DNA from: Psychrobacter sanguinis
GTDB lineage: Bacteria; Pseudomonadota; Gammaproteobacteria; Pseudomonadales; Moraxellaceae
Direction: 5' to 3'
Assembly: GCF_020736705.1 (NCBI RefSeq)
Contig: NZ_CP085990.1
Coordinates: 3,038,001 to 3,102,000, forward strand
DNA: 64,000 bases
The position numbers and the translations under genes are program-made. The notes below the pieces were generated by a model. It did not search any database and had not been told where the DNA came from. It was given only the letters and a program-made list of their open reading frames with translations. Positions within the stretch are counted from its first letter, which is position 1; each line of letters starts with the position of its first letter. Below are positions 8,323-19,572 of this stretch, in pieces.

Positions 8323-8461
8323 GAGAAATCTCCTTACTGAGACTAATTTATAAAAACTTTATACAATATAGATAGCTAATATTAGAACAGCAAACCATCA
8401 CTGTAAAATGTTTAATGTAAAAACAAGCTATCTACATACTTGTAAAGGGGAAAACCAGCTA

Positions 8462-8773
8462 TTAAACATTAATCGCTTTGATTTTAAGAAGCGTGTACCA
8501 CTGACGGTGACCTTGCTCTTTATGATAATGCTTACGACGCTTGTGCTTAACGATACGGATTTTCTTACCACGTCCGTGCTCTACTACTTCAGCTTCAACG
8601 CTTGCGCCTTCAACAACTGGCTGACCAATTTTATAATCATCGCCATCAACAACCATTAATACATCTTCAATTTTAATGGTTTCGCCTTTTTCAGCTTTAA
8701 GTAGCTCAACTTTTAGTAGTTCATCAACGTTTACACGATGCTGTTTACCACCACTTTTAATAACTGCGTACAT
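8462..8773 (-). CDS. rplU: 50S ribosomal protein L21
   Basis: [15 protein letters not shown] is the conserved L21 start, so the ATG at 8773 (with GGAG upstream) is used rather than the longer reading frame from 8812. The 103 residues equal the usual length. L21 binds 23S rRNA in the large subunit. [14 protein letters not shown] forms the expected C-terminus. It is first in a two-gene operon with rpmA and is transcribed away from ispB, a common arrangement in gammaproteobacteria. Confidence 0.97.
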   Translation of the reverse strand: MYAVIKSGGKQHRVNVDELLKVELLKAEKGETIKIEDVLMVVDGDDYKIGQPVVEGASVEAEVVEHGRGKKIRIVKHKRRKHYHKEQGHRQWYTLLKIKAINV

Positions 8774-9609
8774 CTTATGACTCCGTTTAACCCGTGTGCC
8801 GTGGTTATCCAAATACCTGAAAGTATCTCAAATAACACTTCAGCTTTTGCCTGATCTACGTACACGACAGGGAAAGTTACAGAAAATAGCTTTAAAACAA
8901 TTCCGAGTACCCAATAAATAAAAGAAAGCTTTTATTATCAGTTATTGCGTTATTGCCATAAGCTTTGAATATGAAGACGGAATTTTACGCACTTATGGGC
9001 TAAATTGCAATAGATGATTGCAAATTAAGCCTATGTTATTATGCGCTATACGGTTAATTAGGCAGCTTATATTGAGTGGCAGTTAAGTGTTATATGTGTA
9101 TAGGTAAGGGTATGTTTCAAATACTTTATTTGTGGCATTATTTTTAACAATGCTGAAACGATAGTTTAACTCTTAAAAACCTTAAACTGTATTAGAATGA
9201 CCACTACTACTTTTTAATAGTGGATGTTTTTTCTTTATAGTGAATGTTTTATACGAAATGAGTTTTTATAGCACAGGATTTTTTATAGTTAGTGATATCA
9301 TTAGCTAATTTTGCAGCCTTTCTCTCTAATCTCTAAATAAATAACTGTACTAAAAACAGCCGTACCAAAAAAATATAAAGCATAGTGGTGTAAATACTAT
9401 AATCTGACTTTTTATACGCTATATTTATACTTTAAAGTGACTATAATCACTACACCCTATTTATTTTTATAATTTTAATGCATAAATTTTTTAATTAGCT
9501 TCAGTGATTTAAGTTTAATGATAAGACAACTGTTTTAATTGGGCTGTCGTAGATTGAATCATTGTTATAATAATCTCCTTCATTATTCTAATTTTAGTTG
9601 ACCATAAAT
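8774..9609. other. Divergent intergenic region, rplU / ispB
   Basis: Some 830 bp of AT-rich DNA separate rplU (minus) and ispB (plus). A perfect TATAAT at 9566-9571 lies about 38 bases before the ispB ATG and may be its -10, but no good -35 sits 16-18 bases upstream. I see no ORF with a ribosome site, RNA gene or clear hairpin. The length is large for two housekeeping promoters. Confidence 0.5.
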
Positions 9610-10641
9610 ATGAGCACATCAAATAACACTTCATCATCTTCTATTACCAACACCTCCCCGCTTGTGGACTATGCCGACATTCAACAAATTATTGCTGATG
9701 ATTTTGCCATTATGGACAAGCAAGTCTTTGGCAGTTTGAACTCTAAAGTACAATTAGTCATGAGTGTCTCTCAGCATGTTATTAATGCCGGTGGTAAGAG
9801 AATGCGACCTCTTATTACGCTACTGTGCTCACGTCTGTGTCGTGATGAGCAATCAGAAGATGCCATGCACCTTGCTGCTATTACTGAAATGCTGCACACC
9901 GCCACTTTGGTACATGATGATGTTATCGATGAGTCAGGTTTACGTCGCGGTCGTCCTACTGCCAATGCTACTTGGGACAACCCTACTGCTGTTTTAGTAG
10001 GTGACTATCTTATCGCTCGTGCATTTAACCTGTTGGTAGGATTTCAAAGCTTGCCTCTATTAAAGCTATTTTCAGATGGCACTTGTGACATTGCTGAAGG
10101 TGAAGTATTACAGTTACAGCATCAGCATAACCCTCAGGCTACTGAAGATGATTATATGAGAATCATTGATGGTAAAACTTCACGTTTATTTATGATGGCT
10201 ACCTGTGGGGTCGCTATCTTACAAGACAAACCCGAATTCATGCAGCCTTTCAGTGACTTTGGTCAGCACTTCGGAAATGCCTTCCAGATCATTGATGACG
10301 TTTTAGACTATACGGGTGACAGTGAAGTGATGGGTAAAAACTTGGGTGATGATTTGGCAGAAGGAAAGCCTACTTTACCAACTATTGTTGCCCTACGTTT
10401 ATTAAAACAAAGCGATGAAGCCAACTACAATAAACTACGTATTGCGGTTCAAACCGGTAAAGTAGATGATGCTCAAGGCCTTATTAAATTGGTTCAAGAG
10501 TCTGGTGCCTTAGAATATTGCCGTGAACGTGCTTTGGAAGAAACACGATTGGCACAGCAGGCATTATCGCAACTACCAGACAACCAATATCGCCAAGGAT
10601 TATGGCAACTTACTGAGCTTGCCAGCGCACGCTTGGCTTAA
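9610..10641 (+). CDS. ispB: Polyprenyl (octaprenyl) diphosphate synthase
   Basis: This trans-prenyltransferase extends farnesyl diphosphate with isopentenyl units to make the ubiquinone side chain. The two aspartate-rich metal sites are visible: HDDVIDESGLRRGRPT and, later, QIIDDVLDYTGD. GGKRMRPLITLL is the substrate-binding region before the first. The 343 residues match the family apart from a Ser/Thr-rich N-terminal extension of about 15. I use the ATG at 9610; the open frame can be read from a TTG at 9598, which has no better ribosome site. Chain length (C40 or other) cannot be read from sequence. Confidence 0.93.
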   Translation: MSTSNNTSSSSITNTSPLVDYADIQQIIADDFAIMDKQVFGSLNSKVQLVMSVSQHVINAGGKRMRPLITLLCSRLCRDEQSEDAMHLAAITEMLHTATLVHDDVIDESGLRRGRPTANATWDNPTAVLVGDYLIARAFNLLVGFQSLPLLKLFSDGTCDIAEGEVLQLQHQHNPQATEDDYMRIIDGKTSRLFMMATCGVAILQDKPEFMQPFSDFGQHFGNAFQIIDDVLDYTGDSEVMGKNLGDDLAEGKPTLPTIVALRLLKQSDEANYNKLRIAVQTGKVDDAQGLIKLVQESGALEYCRERALEETRLAQQALSQLPDNQYRQGLWQLTELASARLA

Positions 10642-11709
10642 TAGCTTTAGTTTATTGAGATTGTTCTATTGAGTTTCAGTTAGTTGACTTGGCATAGGCA
10701 GTGTCAATGACCGAGTCAACTTACTTTAGATGAATACCTACTTCTTATTTAAATTTTAAATGAAGCGTTAAAGTATTTTGGCTATAAGGTACTTGGGCCA
10801 TATAAGATACTTTAGCCCTATAAAAGCTCTCTTTTATTGTCAGTTTCATGCTATTTAATTTGAGCTCAGCCATTAAATTGTATTCTATTAACACAGCATT
10901 ATTTATTAACACAGCACTAATTGCTATGGAACGAAAAGTATAGTTTGATAGAGTCTTAGCTTACTCTTTTTATGCCTACTTTTTTATCATTACCTTATTT
11001 TCCTTGCTCTCTGACAACCTTACCCTTTAGCTTATTCTACTTTATAGTATTTAGTTTTATTACTTCCCTTACTGTCACTTCATTTATTACTTCAACTTTT
11101 TACATTGCCGTAATTGGCTGAATCTTGAATACTTTACTTTCTAAATAAGTATTTCTCTTTCTAAAGACGTTATTTAAACATCAATGATGGCTGTTGAATA
11201 TCTTCATTCTTAACCATTCTTAACCTTTTTTGGGATAGGTTACCTGCTATCTATCACGTACAATTTGTGTTGAATTATTTGTACCCAATAAGGGGTAAAA
11301 GAGGGTAATTCTCATTTAATGATTGTTATATTTTACATCTGTAATATATAATAGCCGTTTTATCAAAAAAAATATCGTCTCTTATCGGTTGATTTAAAAA
11401 CAGTTTTTATCTCCTAAAGCCTTTGCTTATGTAGTATTAAGCTATCATAGTGACTTCTAAAAATAGAATACTTACGCCTTTGGTATATTAAATATAACAG
11501 TTGTATTATTACTAAAGGGGTTTATAAGTTACTTATTTATTTATAAACTGTCGTAGATAAACAATTAGCCACCACGATATTTACAAATTTAAAACAAGCA
11601 CTAGCCTTTTCATTGCTACAGTACGTGTAATTTGTAACCACACATTATTCTCTTGCGTAACAAGCTAGTAAATATTTGCTTGTAATGACCCACTATTAAG
11701 GTTTTGTAC
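10642..11709. other. Long non-coding region upstream of the RND efflux operon
   Basis: About 1.07 kb without a gene. It starts with a hairpin (agttgacttgg 10682-10692, ccgagtcaact 10711-10721, one G-U pair) that may end ispB transcription. It contains a direct repeat of tattaacacagca (10886-10898 and 10904-10916, period 18) and an inverted repeat gtttataa/ttataaac (11520-11527, 11541-11548) about 160 bases before the adaptor gene. Either could be a regulator site. I see no ORF with a ribosome site and no certain promoter. Confidence 0.45.
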
Positions 11710-13116
11710 ATGAAACATTCGCACCTTTTCATTGCTATTAGTTTAGCGGTATCCGGCCTATTCATTGCAGGCTGCGATAAAAAAGAAGACCAAGCAGATG
11801 CTGCAGCCGCCCAGCAACAAATGCCGCCTGCCGTTGTTAATGTGATGCCAGTTCAATTCCAAACGGTACCTTTAGTACATGAATTCTCTGGCCGTACAGC
11901 AGCGTATGAGGTAGCAGATATTAGACCGCAGGTCACGGGCGTTATCGATGAGATTCTCTATCCTCAAGGACGTATGGTCCAAAAAGGCCAACCGCTTTAT
12001 AGACTAAGTGTTGAGAACTACCAATCAAGTCAAAGTGCAGGTCAAGCAGCGGTACAACAAGCCGAGGCCAACGTACAGACAGCCAAAGCGAGCTATAACA
12101 ATGCATTAGCGAATATTGAGTCTCAAAAAGCATTGTTACAACAAGCTGAAGCCGATGTGCAAAGACTAAGACCTTTGGTTTCTCAACAAGCTATCTCAGC
12201 ACAGCAATACGAGCAGGCGATTACTCAGCTTAAAACCGCTCAAGCAGGTTTAAACAGTGCTCAAGCAGCAGCTCAACAGGCTCAAGCCAATATTGCCAGC
12301 TCACAAGCGGCTGTAAATACCGCCAAGGCTCAACTATCAGGCACACAATTAGACATTAGCCGCACCATTGTACGTGCCCCAATCTCTGGCATGACCGAGC
12401 GCTCGAATGTTACTGCTGGTGCTTTAGTCAATGCCAACCAAGCCAATCCTTTGGTCACAATTTCTAAGATTAACCCTATTTATGTGGACATCAGTCAGTC
12501 TTCATCTGAATTATTGAAACTAAAACAACAACAAGCCAGTGGTGCCCTACAAGCAGGTAACAGCACAGTTGAATTGGTGTTAGAAGATGGCAGTACCTAT
12601 CCAGTACGTGGTCAATTGTCTTTGGCAGAAGCTAAAGTAGAAGAAGATACGGGTGCAGTTACCTTACGCGCAATCTTCAATAATGATAACTATATGTTAT
12701 TACCGGGTATGTATGTAAAAGCACGTCTTGTTCAGGGCTTAATTAACAATGCGGTTTTATTACCACAAAGCGCCTTAACTCGCACGCCAAAGGGTGAAAC
12801 TCAAGTTTATATTGTCGACAACAACAATAAGATTCAAGTTCGTCCGGTTAAAGTTCAAGGAACTTACAATGGCAACTGGATTGTCACTGATGGTCTAAAG
12901 GCAGGTGAAAACATAGTAGTAATAGGTGGCTCGAAAGTTAAGCCTGAGCAAGAAGTGGTCAGCAAGCCCTATCAACCTGCTTCAGCAGAAGGTAATGCCG
13001 CGCCACAACAAGGTGCAGCCCAACCAAAAGGCCCGGTAGCAAACCAATCTGGAATGCCAAAAGGCCCTGTAGCGCCTCAGAAGAAAGAAACTCCTGAGAC
13101 TGGCGCTGCCAAATAA
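11710..13116 (+). CDS. RND efflux periplasmic adaptor (membrane fusion protein), lipoprotein
   Basis: This AcrA/MexA-type adaptor links the inner-membrane RND pump to the outer-membrane channel. The signal peptide ends in the lipobox LFIAGC with Cys22, and the Asp after it fits retention in the inner membrane, as in AcrA. The barrel-sandwich (DIRPQVTGVIDEILYPQGRMVQKGQPLYRL) is followed by a long Gln/Ala-rich coiled coil (about 95-215), the second half-lipoyl (VRAPISGMTERSNVTAG) and beta-barrel domains. A Gln/Pro/Lys-rich tail of about 45 residues follows the family core. ATG at 11710 is used; the open frame begins with a TTG two codons earlier. It is the first gene of a three-gene operon, 29 bases before the pump gene. 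Confidence 0.92.
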   Translation: MKHSHLFIAISLAVSGLFIAGCDKKEDQADAAAAQQQMPPAVVNVMPVQFQTVPLVHEFSGRTAAYEVADIRPQVTGVIDEILYPQGRMVQKGQPLYRLSVENYQSSQSAGQAAVQQAEANVQTAKASYNNALANIESQKALLQQAEADVQRLRPLVSQQAISAQQYEQAITQLKTAQAGLNSAQAAAQQAQANIASSQAAVNTAKAQLSGTQLDISRTIVRAPISGMTERSNVTAGALVNANQANPLVTISKINPIYVDISQSSSELLKLKQQQASGALQAGNSTVELVLEDGSTYPVRGQLSLAEAKVEEDTGAVTLRAIFNNDNYMLLPGMYVKARLVQGLINNAVLLPQSALTRTPKGETQVYIVDNNNKIQVRPVKVQGTYNGNWIVTDGLKAGENIVVIGGSKVKPEQEVVSKPYQPASAEGNAAPQQGAAQPKGPVANQSGMPKGPVAPQKKETPETGAAK

Positions 13117-13145
13117 CTCAAAAATAGGCTGACTAGGGAAATATC

Positions 13146-16100
13146 ATGTCAAGATTTTTTATTAACCGCCCTATTTTTGCATGGGTAATTTCAATTTTAA
13201 TCATGCTACTGGGTGTCATTTCGGTAATTAACTTACCGATTGAGCAATATCCACGTATTGCTCCACCAACGATTAACGTTAGCGCCTCATATCCTGGTGC
13301 CAACGCGCAAACCGTTGAGGACTCAGTTGTTCAGGTCATTGAGCAACGTATGAAAGGGCTTGATGGCTTAATGTATATGTCCTCATCAAGTTCTTCTAAC
13401 GGTAGTGGCTCTGTTACGCTTACTTTCGAAAACGGAACCGATCCTGATACCGCTCAAGTACAGGTTCAGAACAAACTACAAGCGGCTATGAGTGCGCTTC
13501 CTGAATCCGTACAGCGCCAAGGGGTTAACGTTACCAAATCATCAAGTAGTTTCTTGATGGTTCAAGGTTTTATCTCTGAAGATGGTTCGATGGATAGAGT
13601 CGACATCGCTGACTATGTGGCTTCAAATATTGTTGACCAAATCAGCCGTGTTGAAGGTGTGGGTGAAGTTCAATTATTTGGTTCATCATATGCCATGCGT
13701 GTCTGGCTAGACCCTGCACGTCTGCGTAGTTATAACTTAGTACCAAGCGATGTGGTCGATGCTATTCGTGCTCAAAACGCTCAAGTTTCTGCAGGTCAGT
13801 TAGGTCAGGCACCTGCTGACGTAGAGAATCAAGTTATTAACGCTACTGTTACGGTTCAAAGCTATCTAAAAACACCTGAAGAGTTTAGCAATATCCTATT
13901 AAAAACAGACAACTCAGGTGCTCAAGTTCGTCTACGTGATGTGGCGAAAGTTGAAGTAGGTAGTGAAAACTATGGTATAAAAGCGTTATATAACGGCAAA
14001 GAAGCCTCAGGTATTGGTATCTCATTAGCGCCAGGTTCAAACGCGCTTGATACCAGACAACTTGTGGAAGATCGTATGGCACAGCTTGAAGCCAACTTCC
14101 CACCAGGCTTAACCTCTGTTGTACCTTATGACACCACACCTTTTGTTAAGTTATCCATTGAACAAGTAGTGCACACGCTAGTTGAAGCCATTATTTTGGT
14201 ATTCCTAGTGATGTTCTTATTCTTACAGAACTGGCGTGCTACTATTATTCCAACCCTTGCGGTTCCTGTTGTCTTGTTAGGTACTTTTGCGGTTCTGTAC
14301 GTGGCTGGATTTAGTATTAACGTATTGACCATGTTCGCTATGGTATTGTCCATTGGTCTACTGGTGGATGACGCGATTGTTGTTGTTGAAAACGTAGAGC
14401 GTCTGTTAGAAGAGCATCCGGACTTAACCGTTAAAGAAGCCACTATCCAATCAATGGGTGAGATTAGTAAAGTGGTTATTGGTATTGCTCTGATCTTATC
14501 AGCGGTATTCGTACCAATGGCCTTCTTTGGTGGATCAACGGGTGTTATTTATCGTCAGTTCTCAATTACCTTGATTACCAGTATGGTACTGTCTGCCATT
14601 GTGGCCTTGGTTTTCACCCCTGCCCTATGTGTGACCCTGTTAAAACGTTCTAAAAATCATGGTGAAGAAAAGAAAGGCTTCTTTGGTTGGTTTAACCGTA
14701 GCTTTGAAAAGACCAGTAGAAATTATGAGCGCTTTATCGGTAAGAGTATTAATGTAAAATGGTTATACGCTCTAGCCTATGCCGCTATCATTGGTATTAT
14801 GGCCGTCTTATTCTTGCGTATTCCTGGTTCATTCTTACCAGAAGAAGACCAAGGTATTATGGTCACCTTGGTACAGCTACCTGCGGGTTCTAATATAGAA
14901 GAGACTCAGGCAGTATTGGATAAGGTAGATGCCTATTATCATACTCAAGAAGGTAAGAATATTGAGTCAGTGTTTACGGTTGCTGGATTCAGTTTTGCCG
15001 GTCAAGGTCAAAACATGGGTCTTGCCTTCGTCCGTCTTTCTGACTGGGAAAACCGTTCAGGTGAAGAGAACAGTGCTCAAGCTGTCGCGGAACGAGCAAT
15101 GGGCTATTTCTTCACTCAGTTAAATGAAGCACAGGTTTATGCTATTGTTCCACCTGCTATTACTGAATTGGGTAACGCGAGTGGTTTCGACTTAATGATT
15201 CAAGACGTAGGTAACGTAGGCCATCAAGGTCTGCTTGATGCTCGTAACCAGCTATTGGGTATGGCTGCGCAGAGTGATCAAGTGGCAGGCGTTCGTCCTA
15301 ACGGGCAAGAAGATGCCCCTCAGCTAAAAGTTAATATCAATCAAGAGCAAGCTGCTGCTTATGGATTGCCTTTGTCTGCTATTAACAGCGTATTATCAAC
15401 CGCATGGGGTTCAGCGTATGTTAATGACTTCGTTGACAGAGGACGTGTGAAACGTGTCTTTGTACAAGGCGATGCGGACAGTCGTACCAACCCTGACGAT
15501 ATTCAAAAATGGTATGTTCGTAATAACAATGGTGAGATGATTTCTTTTGACGCTTTCTCTGATAGTGAATGGCAGTATGCTTCTCCACGATTAACGCGTT
15601 ATAACAGTTTCCCATCTATGAACATCCAAGGTAGTGCGGCACCTGGTCTAAGTACTGGTGAAGCAATGACGGCTATGGAACAAATGGTCGGACAATTACC
15701 TGAAGGCATTGGTTTTGAATGGACAGGTATGTCTCTTGAAGAGAAAAAATCAGGGGCTCAAGCACCTATGCTATATGCCCTATCGATTTTAGTTGTTTTC
15801 TTATGTTTAGCGGCTTTATATGAAAGCTGGTCAATCCCATTTGCAGTACTATTAGTGGTACCATTAGGGGTACTAGGTGCTGTATTATTCACTTGGTTTA
15901 GGGACTTTGCGAACGATATTTATCTGCAGGTTGGTCTACTCACTGTGGTCGGCCTGTCTGCAAAGAACGCGATTTTAATTATCGAATTCGCCAAGGAACA
16001 CCAAGAGGCTGGCAACTCTCTACGAGATGCGGTAATGTTGGCAGCTAGACAGCGTTTACGTCCTATTATTATGACTTCATTAGCCTTTGGTCTTGGTGTA

Positions 16101-16370
16101 TTGCCCTTATTCTTGGCAACAGGTCCAGGTGCGGGAAGCCAGAACGCCATCGGTACGAGTGTTGTAGGTGGTGTTGTGACCGCAACCTTATTGGGTATTT
16201 TCTTTATCCCTATGTTCTATGTATGGGTTCGTACTATCTTTAAATATAAGGGTAATGGTACCAATAATGATTCTGATAATGGCACACCAACTGAGCCTAA
16301 GACAGTGTTAGTGACCAATGAGACGAGTACTGCCTCTACCCCCGCTAATTTTGGAGACAACACTCAATGA
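13146..16370 (+). CDS. RND efflux transporter, hydrophobe/amphiphile exporter (HAE1/AcrB type)
   Basis: The 1074-residue proton-driven pump exports drugs, dyes, detergents or solvents from the periplasm and membrane through the channel encoded next. [12 protein letters not shown] is the family N-terminus. The proton-relay pair in TM4 is Asp408-Asp409 in [15 protein letters not shown], and the TM10-11 region [16 protein letters not shown] carries the relay lysine. Twelve membrane helices and two large periplasmic loops are in the expected places. A Thr/Asn-rich tail extends beyond the last helix. AGGGAA precedes the ATG. It overlaps the next gene by four bases. Substrates cannot be told from sequence. 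Confidence 0.95.
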   Translation: MSRFFINRPIFAWVISILIMLLGVISVINLPIEQYPRIAPPTINVSASYPGANAQTVEDSVVQVIEQRMKGLDGLMYMSSSSSSNGSGSVTLTFENGTDPDTAQVQVQNKLQAAMSALPESVQRQGVNVTKSSSSFLMVQGFISEDGSMDRVDIADYVASNIVDQISRVEGVGEVQLFGSSYAMRVWLDPARLRSYNLVPSDVVDAIRAQNAQVSAGQLGQAPADVENQVINATVTVQSYLKTPEEFSNILLKTDNSGAQVRLRDVAKVEVGSENYGIKALYNGKEASGIGISLAPGSNALDTRQLVEDRMAQLEANFPPGLTSVVPYDTTPFVKLSIEQVVHTLVEAIILVFLVMFLFLQNWRATIIPTLAVPVVLLGTFAVLYVAGFSINVLTMFAMVLSIGLLVDDAIVVVENVERLLEEHPDLTVKEATIQSMGEISKVVIGIALILSAVFVPMAFFGGSTGVIYRQFSITLITSMVLSAIVALVFTPALCVTLLKRSKNHGEEKKGFFGWFNRSFEKTSRNYERFIGKSINVKWLYALAYAAIIGIMAVLFLRIPGSFLPEEDQGIMVTLVQLPAGSNIEETQAVLDKVDAYYHTQEGKNIESVFTVAGFSFAGQGQNMGLAFVRLSDWENRSGEENSAQAVAERAMGYFFTQLNEAQVYAIVPPAITELGNASGFDLMIQDVGNVGHQGLLDARNQLLGMAAQSDQVAGVRPNGQEDAPQLKVNINQEQAAAYGLPLSAINSVLSTAWGSAYVNDFVDRGRVKRVFVQGDADSRTNPDDIQKWYVRNNNGEMISFDAFSDSEWQYASPRLTRYNSFPSMNIQGSAAPGLSTGEAMTAMEQMVGQLPEGIGFEWTGMSLEEKKSGAQAPMLYALSILVVFLCLAALYESWSIPFAVLLVVPLGVLGAVLFTWFRDFANDIYLQVGLLTVVGLSAKNAILIIEFAKEHQEAGNSLRDAVMLAARQRLRPIIMTSLAFGLGVLPLFLATGPGAGSQNAIGTSVVGGVVTATLLGIFFIPMFYVWVRTIFKYKGNGTNNDSDNGTPTEPKTVLVTNETSTASTPANFGDNTQ

Positions 16371-18154
16371 CGACATCTGTAAAATCAACTATTAACCTAA
16401 AAAGTCGAGCCGTGAGTGCACTTGCTATGAATACATCTACTAAATGGGCACGTTTGTTTGGTCTATCTGCTTTGACAGTCGCTATTAGTGCTTGTCAAAG
16501 CGTACCTTTGGCCGATACCAATCCTGTGGTCGCTCGCCCTAACATTCCTTTAATGCCAGGCGAGAACTACGAGATTTATGGCAACAACCAAGTGCCTTCA
16601 AGTCTTGCTGCCGTACGTTGGCAGAGCTTCTATACTGACCCTAAGCTTAAAGCGCTTATTCAGATGGGACTTGATAACAATAAAGATGTTAAGCAAGCAG
16701 TGTTAGCTATCCAAAAAGCTCAGGCTCAATACCGCATTACTGACAGTAATGATGCGCCTAATATAGGGTTGAATGGTGATTATTCCCGTGGTGCAAACAA
16801 TGCAAGAGATCGTAATCCTAGCGATAGCTATAGTGTCGGCCTTGGTATGGCTGCCTATGAACTCGATTTCTGGGGTAAGATAGCTAGCTTAAAAGACCAA
16901 GCGCTACAAAACTATTTAAGCACCACTGCTGCTCGCGATACTGCTCAAGTCAGTTTGATTGCTAATATTGCCAAAAGCTATGTCAACCTAAGCTATCAGC
17001 AAAAGCAATTAGAGTTGGCAATTAGTACCTTGCAAACTCGTGAAGAGTCGCTGCGTATTACCAGAGCTCGTTTAGAGGCAGGTATTGACTCTAAAGCCCC
17101 CTCTTTACAAGCGGCAGCTTCTGCTGAGACAGCTCGTATTGCGGCGCTAAATGCTCAAAGTGGGGTATTAAGAGCTAGAAATGCCCTTAAATTCTTAGTG
17201 GGGGCCCCCATTAGCGATGACATGATGCCAGAGCCAGCGGTTCCTTCTATTGCGTCAAGCACAGTATTAAGTGCAGGTTTGCCTAGTGATCTACTACGCT
17301 ACCGTCCTGACGTACTTCAAGCGGAATACAATTTAAAAGCCGCCGGTGCCAATATTGAAGTGGCCCGAGCTGCTTATTATCCGTCAATTAGCTTGACGGG
17401 TAATCTTGGTTACTCAAGTGACGATCTATCAGGTTTGTTCAGAAGCAATGGCTCAAGTTGGTCATTTGGTCCTTCTATCAAATTGCCTTTGTTTGATGCC
17501 GGTCAACGTGATGCCAACTATGAAGTGGCTCAGATTGAACGTGATCAAGCAGTTGCTAATTACGAAAGCACTGTAGAAGCGGCCTTCAAAGAAGTGAACG
17601 ATGTTCTAGCGGACCGTGCTACTTTGGATCAAAGAACACAAGCTGAGTATCGTCTACAAGAGAACTATCAAGGTTTATTTGATATTTCAGAAGCTCGATT
17701 TAAAGCACAGGTCGATGACTATTTAGCGGTATTGGACGCTCAACGTTCGTTGTTCTCAACCCAACAGTCTATTTTGAACTTAGAGCAAGAACGTTTAAAT
17801 AACCAAATTGAGCTATATCAAGTATTGGGTGGCGGCGCGAACTTAGGGACTATCGCTGTACCTACTTCTAAATACCGTAACTTAGTTAATGTGTTTGATG
17901 GTCAAAGTGACAAGCAAAAAGCGGTCCAAGCTGTTGAATCCAGTCGCGGTCCAGCTATTGTGACACCTGCTCAAGCTTACGCTATTGAAGCCAACCAACC
18001 GGTTAAAGTGGTAGAACAAAAGCAGATGAGACCGGTAGATGTTAACAATGACAATAGTACAGATGCTTATATCTCTGTTGTGGAAACTACCACTCAGCCT
18101 GCAGGCTCTAAAGTAGTAGAAACCAAAGAAGGTATGAAGGTTGTAAAACCTTAA
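16367..18154 (+). CDS. Outer-membrane efflux channel lipoprotein (OprM/NodT family)
   Basis: This TolC-like outer-membrane factor completes the tripartite pump. The lipobox AISAC holds Cys43; an in-frame ATG at 16427 ([10 protein letters not shown]) would give a more usual 22-residue signal, so the first 20 residues may be surplus. The two OEP repeats carry the typical [31 protein letters not shown] and, in the second half, [35 protein letters not shown]. About 100 residues of low-complexity tail (after VLGGGANLG) exceed the family length. It overlaps the pump gene in ATGA, with GGAG upstream, so translation is probably coupled. Confidence 0.92.
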   Translation: MTTSVKSTINLKSRAVSALAMNTSTKWARLFGLSALTVAISACQSVPLADTNPVVARPNIPLMPGENYEIYGNNQVPSSLAAVRWQSFYTDPKLKALIQMGLDNNKDVKQAVLAIQKAQAQYRITDSNDAPNIGLNGDYSRGANNARDRNPSDSYSVGLGMAAYELDFWGKIASLKDQALQNYLSTTAARDTAQVSLIANIAKSYVNLSYQQKQLELAISTLQTREESLRITRARLEAGIDSKAPSLQAAASAETARIAALNAQSGVLRARNALKFLVGAPISDDMMPEPAVPSIASSTVLSAGLPSDLLRYRPDVLQAEYNLKAAGANIEVARAAYYPSISLTGNLGYSSDDLSGLFRSNGSSWSFGPSIKLPLFDAGQRDANYEVAQIERDQAVANYESTVEAAFKEVNDVLADRATLDQRTQAEYRLQENYQGLFDISEARFKAQVDDYLAVLDAQRSLFSTQQSILNLEQERLNNQIELYQVLGGGANLGTIAVPTSKYRNLVNVFDGQSDKQKAVQAVESSRGPAIVTPAQAYAIEANQPVKVVEQKQMRPVDVNNDNSTDAYISVVETTTQPAGSKVVETKEGMKVVKP

Positions 18155-18172
18155 AACCTGTATCTGAACTCT

Positions 18173-18204
18173 AAAAAAAGGCGCTAATATTAGCGCCTTT
18201 TTTT
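18173..18204 (+). terminator. Terminator of the RND efflux operon
   Basis: An 18-bp perfect palindrome (ggcgctaat/attagcgcc, 18180-18197) flanked by A7 and T7 runs forms a strong bidirectional rho-independent terminator 19 bases after the channel gene. Confidence 0.92.
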
Positions 18205-18306
18205 GTTGATAAAATAAGCTTTCTAACTAGTCTTGCTAATCACGACATTTCATTGGTCCGACTATTTTGCTTACCTATCCTATTATCAGGCTATGATAGC
18301 CAATCG

Positions 18307-18612
18307 TTAATCTGGCAAATCATGTCGAATATGATCAGGGCTTAAACCGAAAGAGAAGACAAAAGTAGCCACTAAACTGTTAACAATAACAAACGCTATA
18401 TCAAGACCGTTATGCCCTAATACAAAGCGTCCTAATAAAGCGGATATGATCAACATAATGACAAAGAAGATCGCCAAGTAGATTCTAATCTTAGGATGAG
18501 ACAGGCTGTATGGCTGCTCAGGCTTAGGCCCTTTTTCTAACACATATAAGCGAATTGCCCATCCTGCCGCATAAGCCAATGTTCCCATTAATAAATAATT
18601 TAGAAAACCCAT
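18307..18612 (-). CDS. Small inner-membrane protein, unknown function
   Basis: I do not recognise this 101-residue protein. It shows three probable membrane helices: about 4-21 (LNYLLMGTLAYAAGWAIRL), 43-66 (IRIYLAIFFVIMLIISALLG) and 71-91 (LDIAFVIVNSLVATFVFSFGL). Between the first two is a short, basic loop with Pro residues. A good ribosome site (AGGA seven bases before the ATG) supports it as real. It is transcribed in the same direction as the lipoprotein gene upstream, 84 bases away, so the two may share a transcript. Confidence 0.7.
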   Translation of the reverse strand: MGFLNYLLMGTLAYAAGWAIRLYVLEKGPKPEQPYSLSHPKIRIYLAIFFVIMLIISALLGRFVLGHNGLDIAFVIVNSLVATFVFSFGLSPDHIRHDLPD

Positions 18613-18696
18613 TTTTATTCCTATTAAACCAATAACTTAAGCGTTAACTCACTCAATGAATGGTATAACGAGTTAATAATCTAAGCTAAGCGGTGG

Positions 18697-19296
18697 TTAT
18701 TGAGTGGCCACATTACCTGCAGGCTTAATGGTAATATTACCCACACTGTCTTTATTTTGGGCAGCACTCTCAGATAGCTCTTCAGCTGGCGTGTCATCAC
18801 ACTCAACTTTATAAATAGTATTTGCACCCTGCAAAATGTACCCTAAGTACTGACTGTCTAAGGTAGGATCGATATTAACATACGCTTGCTTAACTTGGGC
18901 CATGACCAAAACTCGGTCGGGACGCCCTATAATGCCTTCTACGTTTTTCGGATCTACTGAGAAGTATTTTGATACTTTATCCATTGGCATGACTTCAAGC
19001 GGTTCAGGATCATCCCAGACTCTATTCGCTGATTTAGGTTCTTTCATTTGCATGACCAAACCCTGCTGCTGCTGACTTACTTTTATTTGTGCAGGCTCGT
19101 CATGACTGACGGTATAACAGCCAGAAAACATAGCCGCATGTTGTTTAATTAGCGCTTCAGAATCTTGCTGCTTTGCTCCCGCCTCGGTATTAACAACTGT
19201 GTCGGTGGTTTCAGACTTATCACAGGCGTTCAACATAAGTGCAGCACCGGTGAGAAACAAAGCCGAAGAAATTTTTGATAAATTAAGTGGTTTCAA
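18697..19296 (-). CDS. Predicted lipoprotein, unknown function
   Basis: The 199-residue protein has a clear lipoprotein signal: a basic start, a hydrophobic stretch and the lipobox LMLNAC with Cys25. The frame begins with TTG at 19296, with GGA nine bases upstream; no ATG is placed to give a usable signal peptide, so a TTG start is likely. The mature part is hydrophilic with two further Cys (in FSGCYTV and VECDD) that could form a disulfide. I cannot assign a family. It is divergent from the rnhA-dnaQ gene. Confidence 0.7.
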   Translation of the reverse strand: MKPLNLSKISSALFLTGAALMLNACDKSETTDTVVNTEAGAKQQDSEALIKQHAAMFSGCYTVSHDEPAQIKVSQQQQGLVMQMKEPKSANRVWDDPEPLEVMPMDKVSKYFSVDPKNVEGIIGRPDRVLVMAQVKQAYVNIDPTLDSQYLGYILQGANTIYKVECDDTPAEELSESAAQNKDSVGNITIKPAGNVATQ

Positions 19297-19572
19297 AAGA
19301 CAGTTCCAGTAGATAAGTATAAATGGGATTTAGATTGAGCTAAGGTTAATAACAACAACAGGTTAAGACGACTTAGGTCTAAATTATAGAGATGTCAAAA
19401 AATGACAGCTGTAAGAATACTGTATTTTAGCAAACTTGTTATCTATATGGTTGCTATTGTGCAATATATTAAGCCATCTCGCTCAAACAGAGGCACTATA
19501 TTTGCTATACTAGTCGCTCTATTTCTCTATCATAATCTAAGTCCTATCATAATCTAAGTAATGTGAGTCGCC

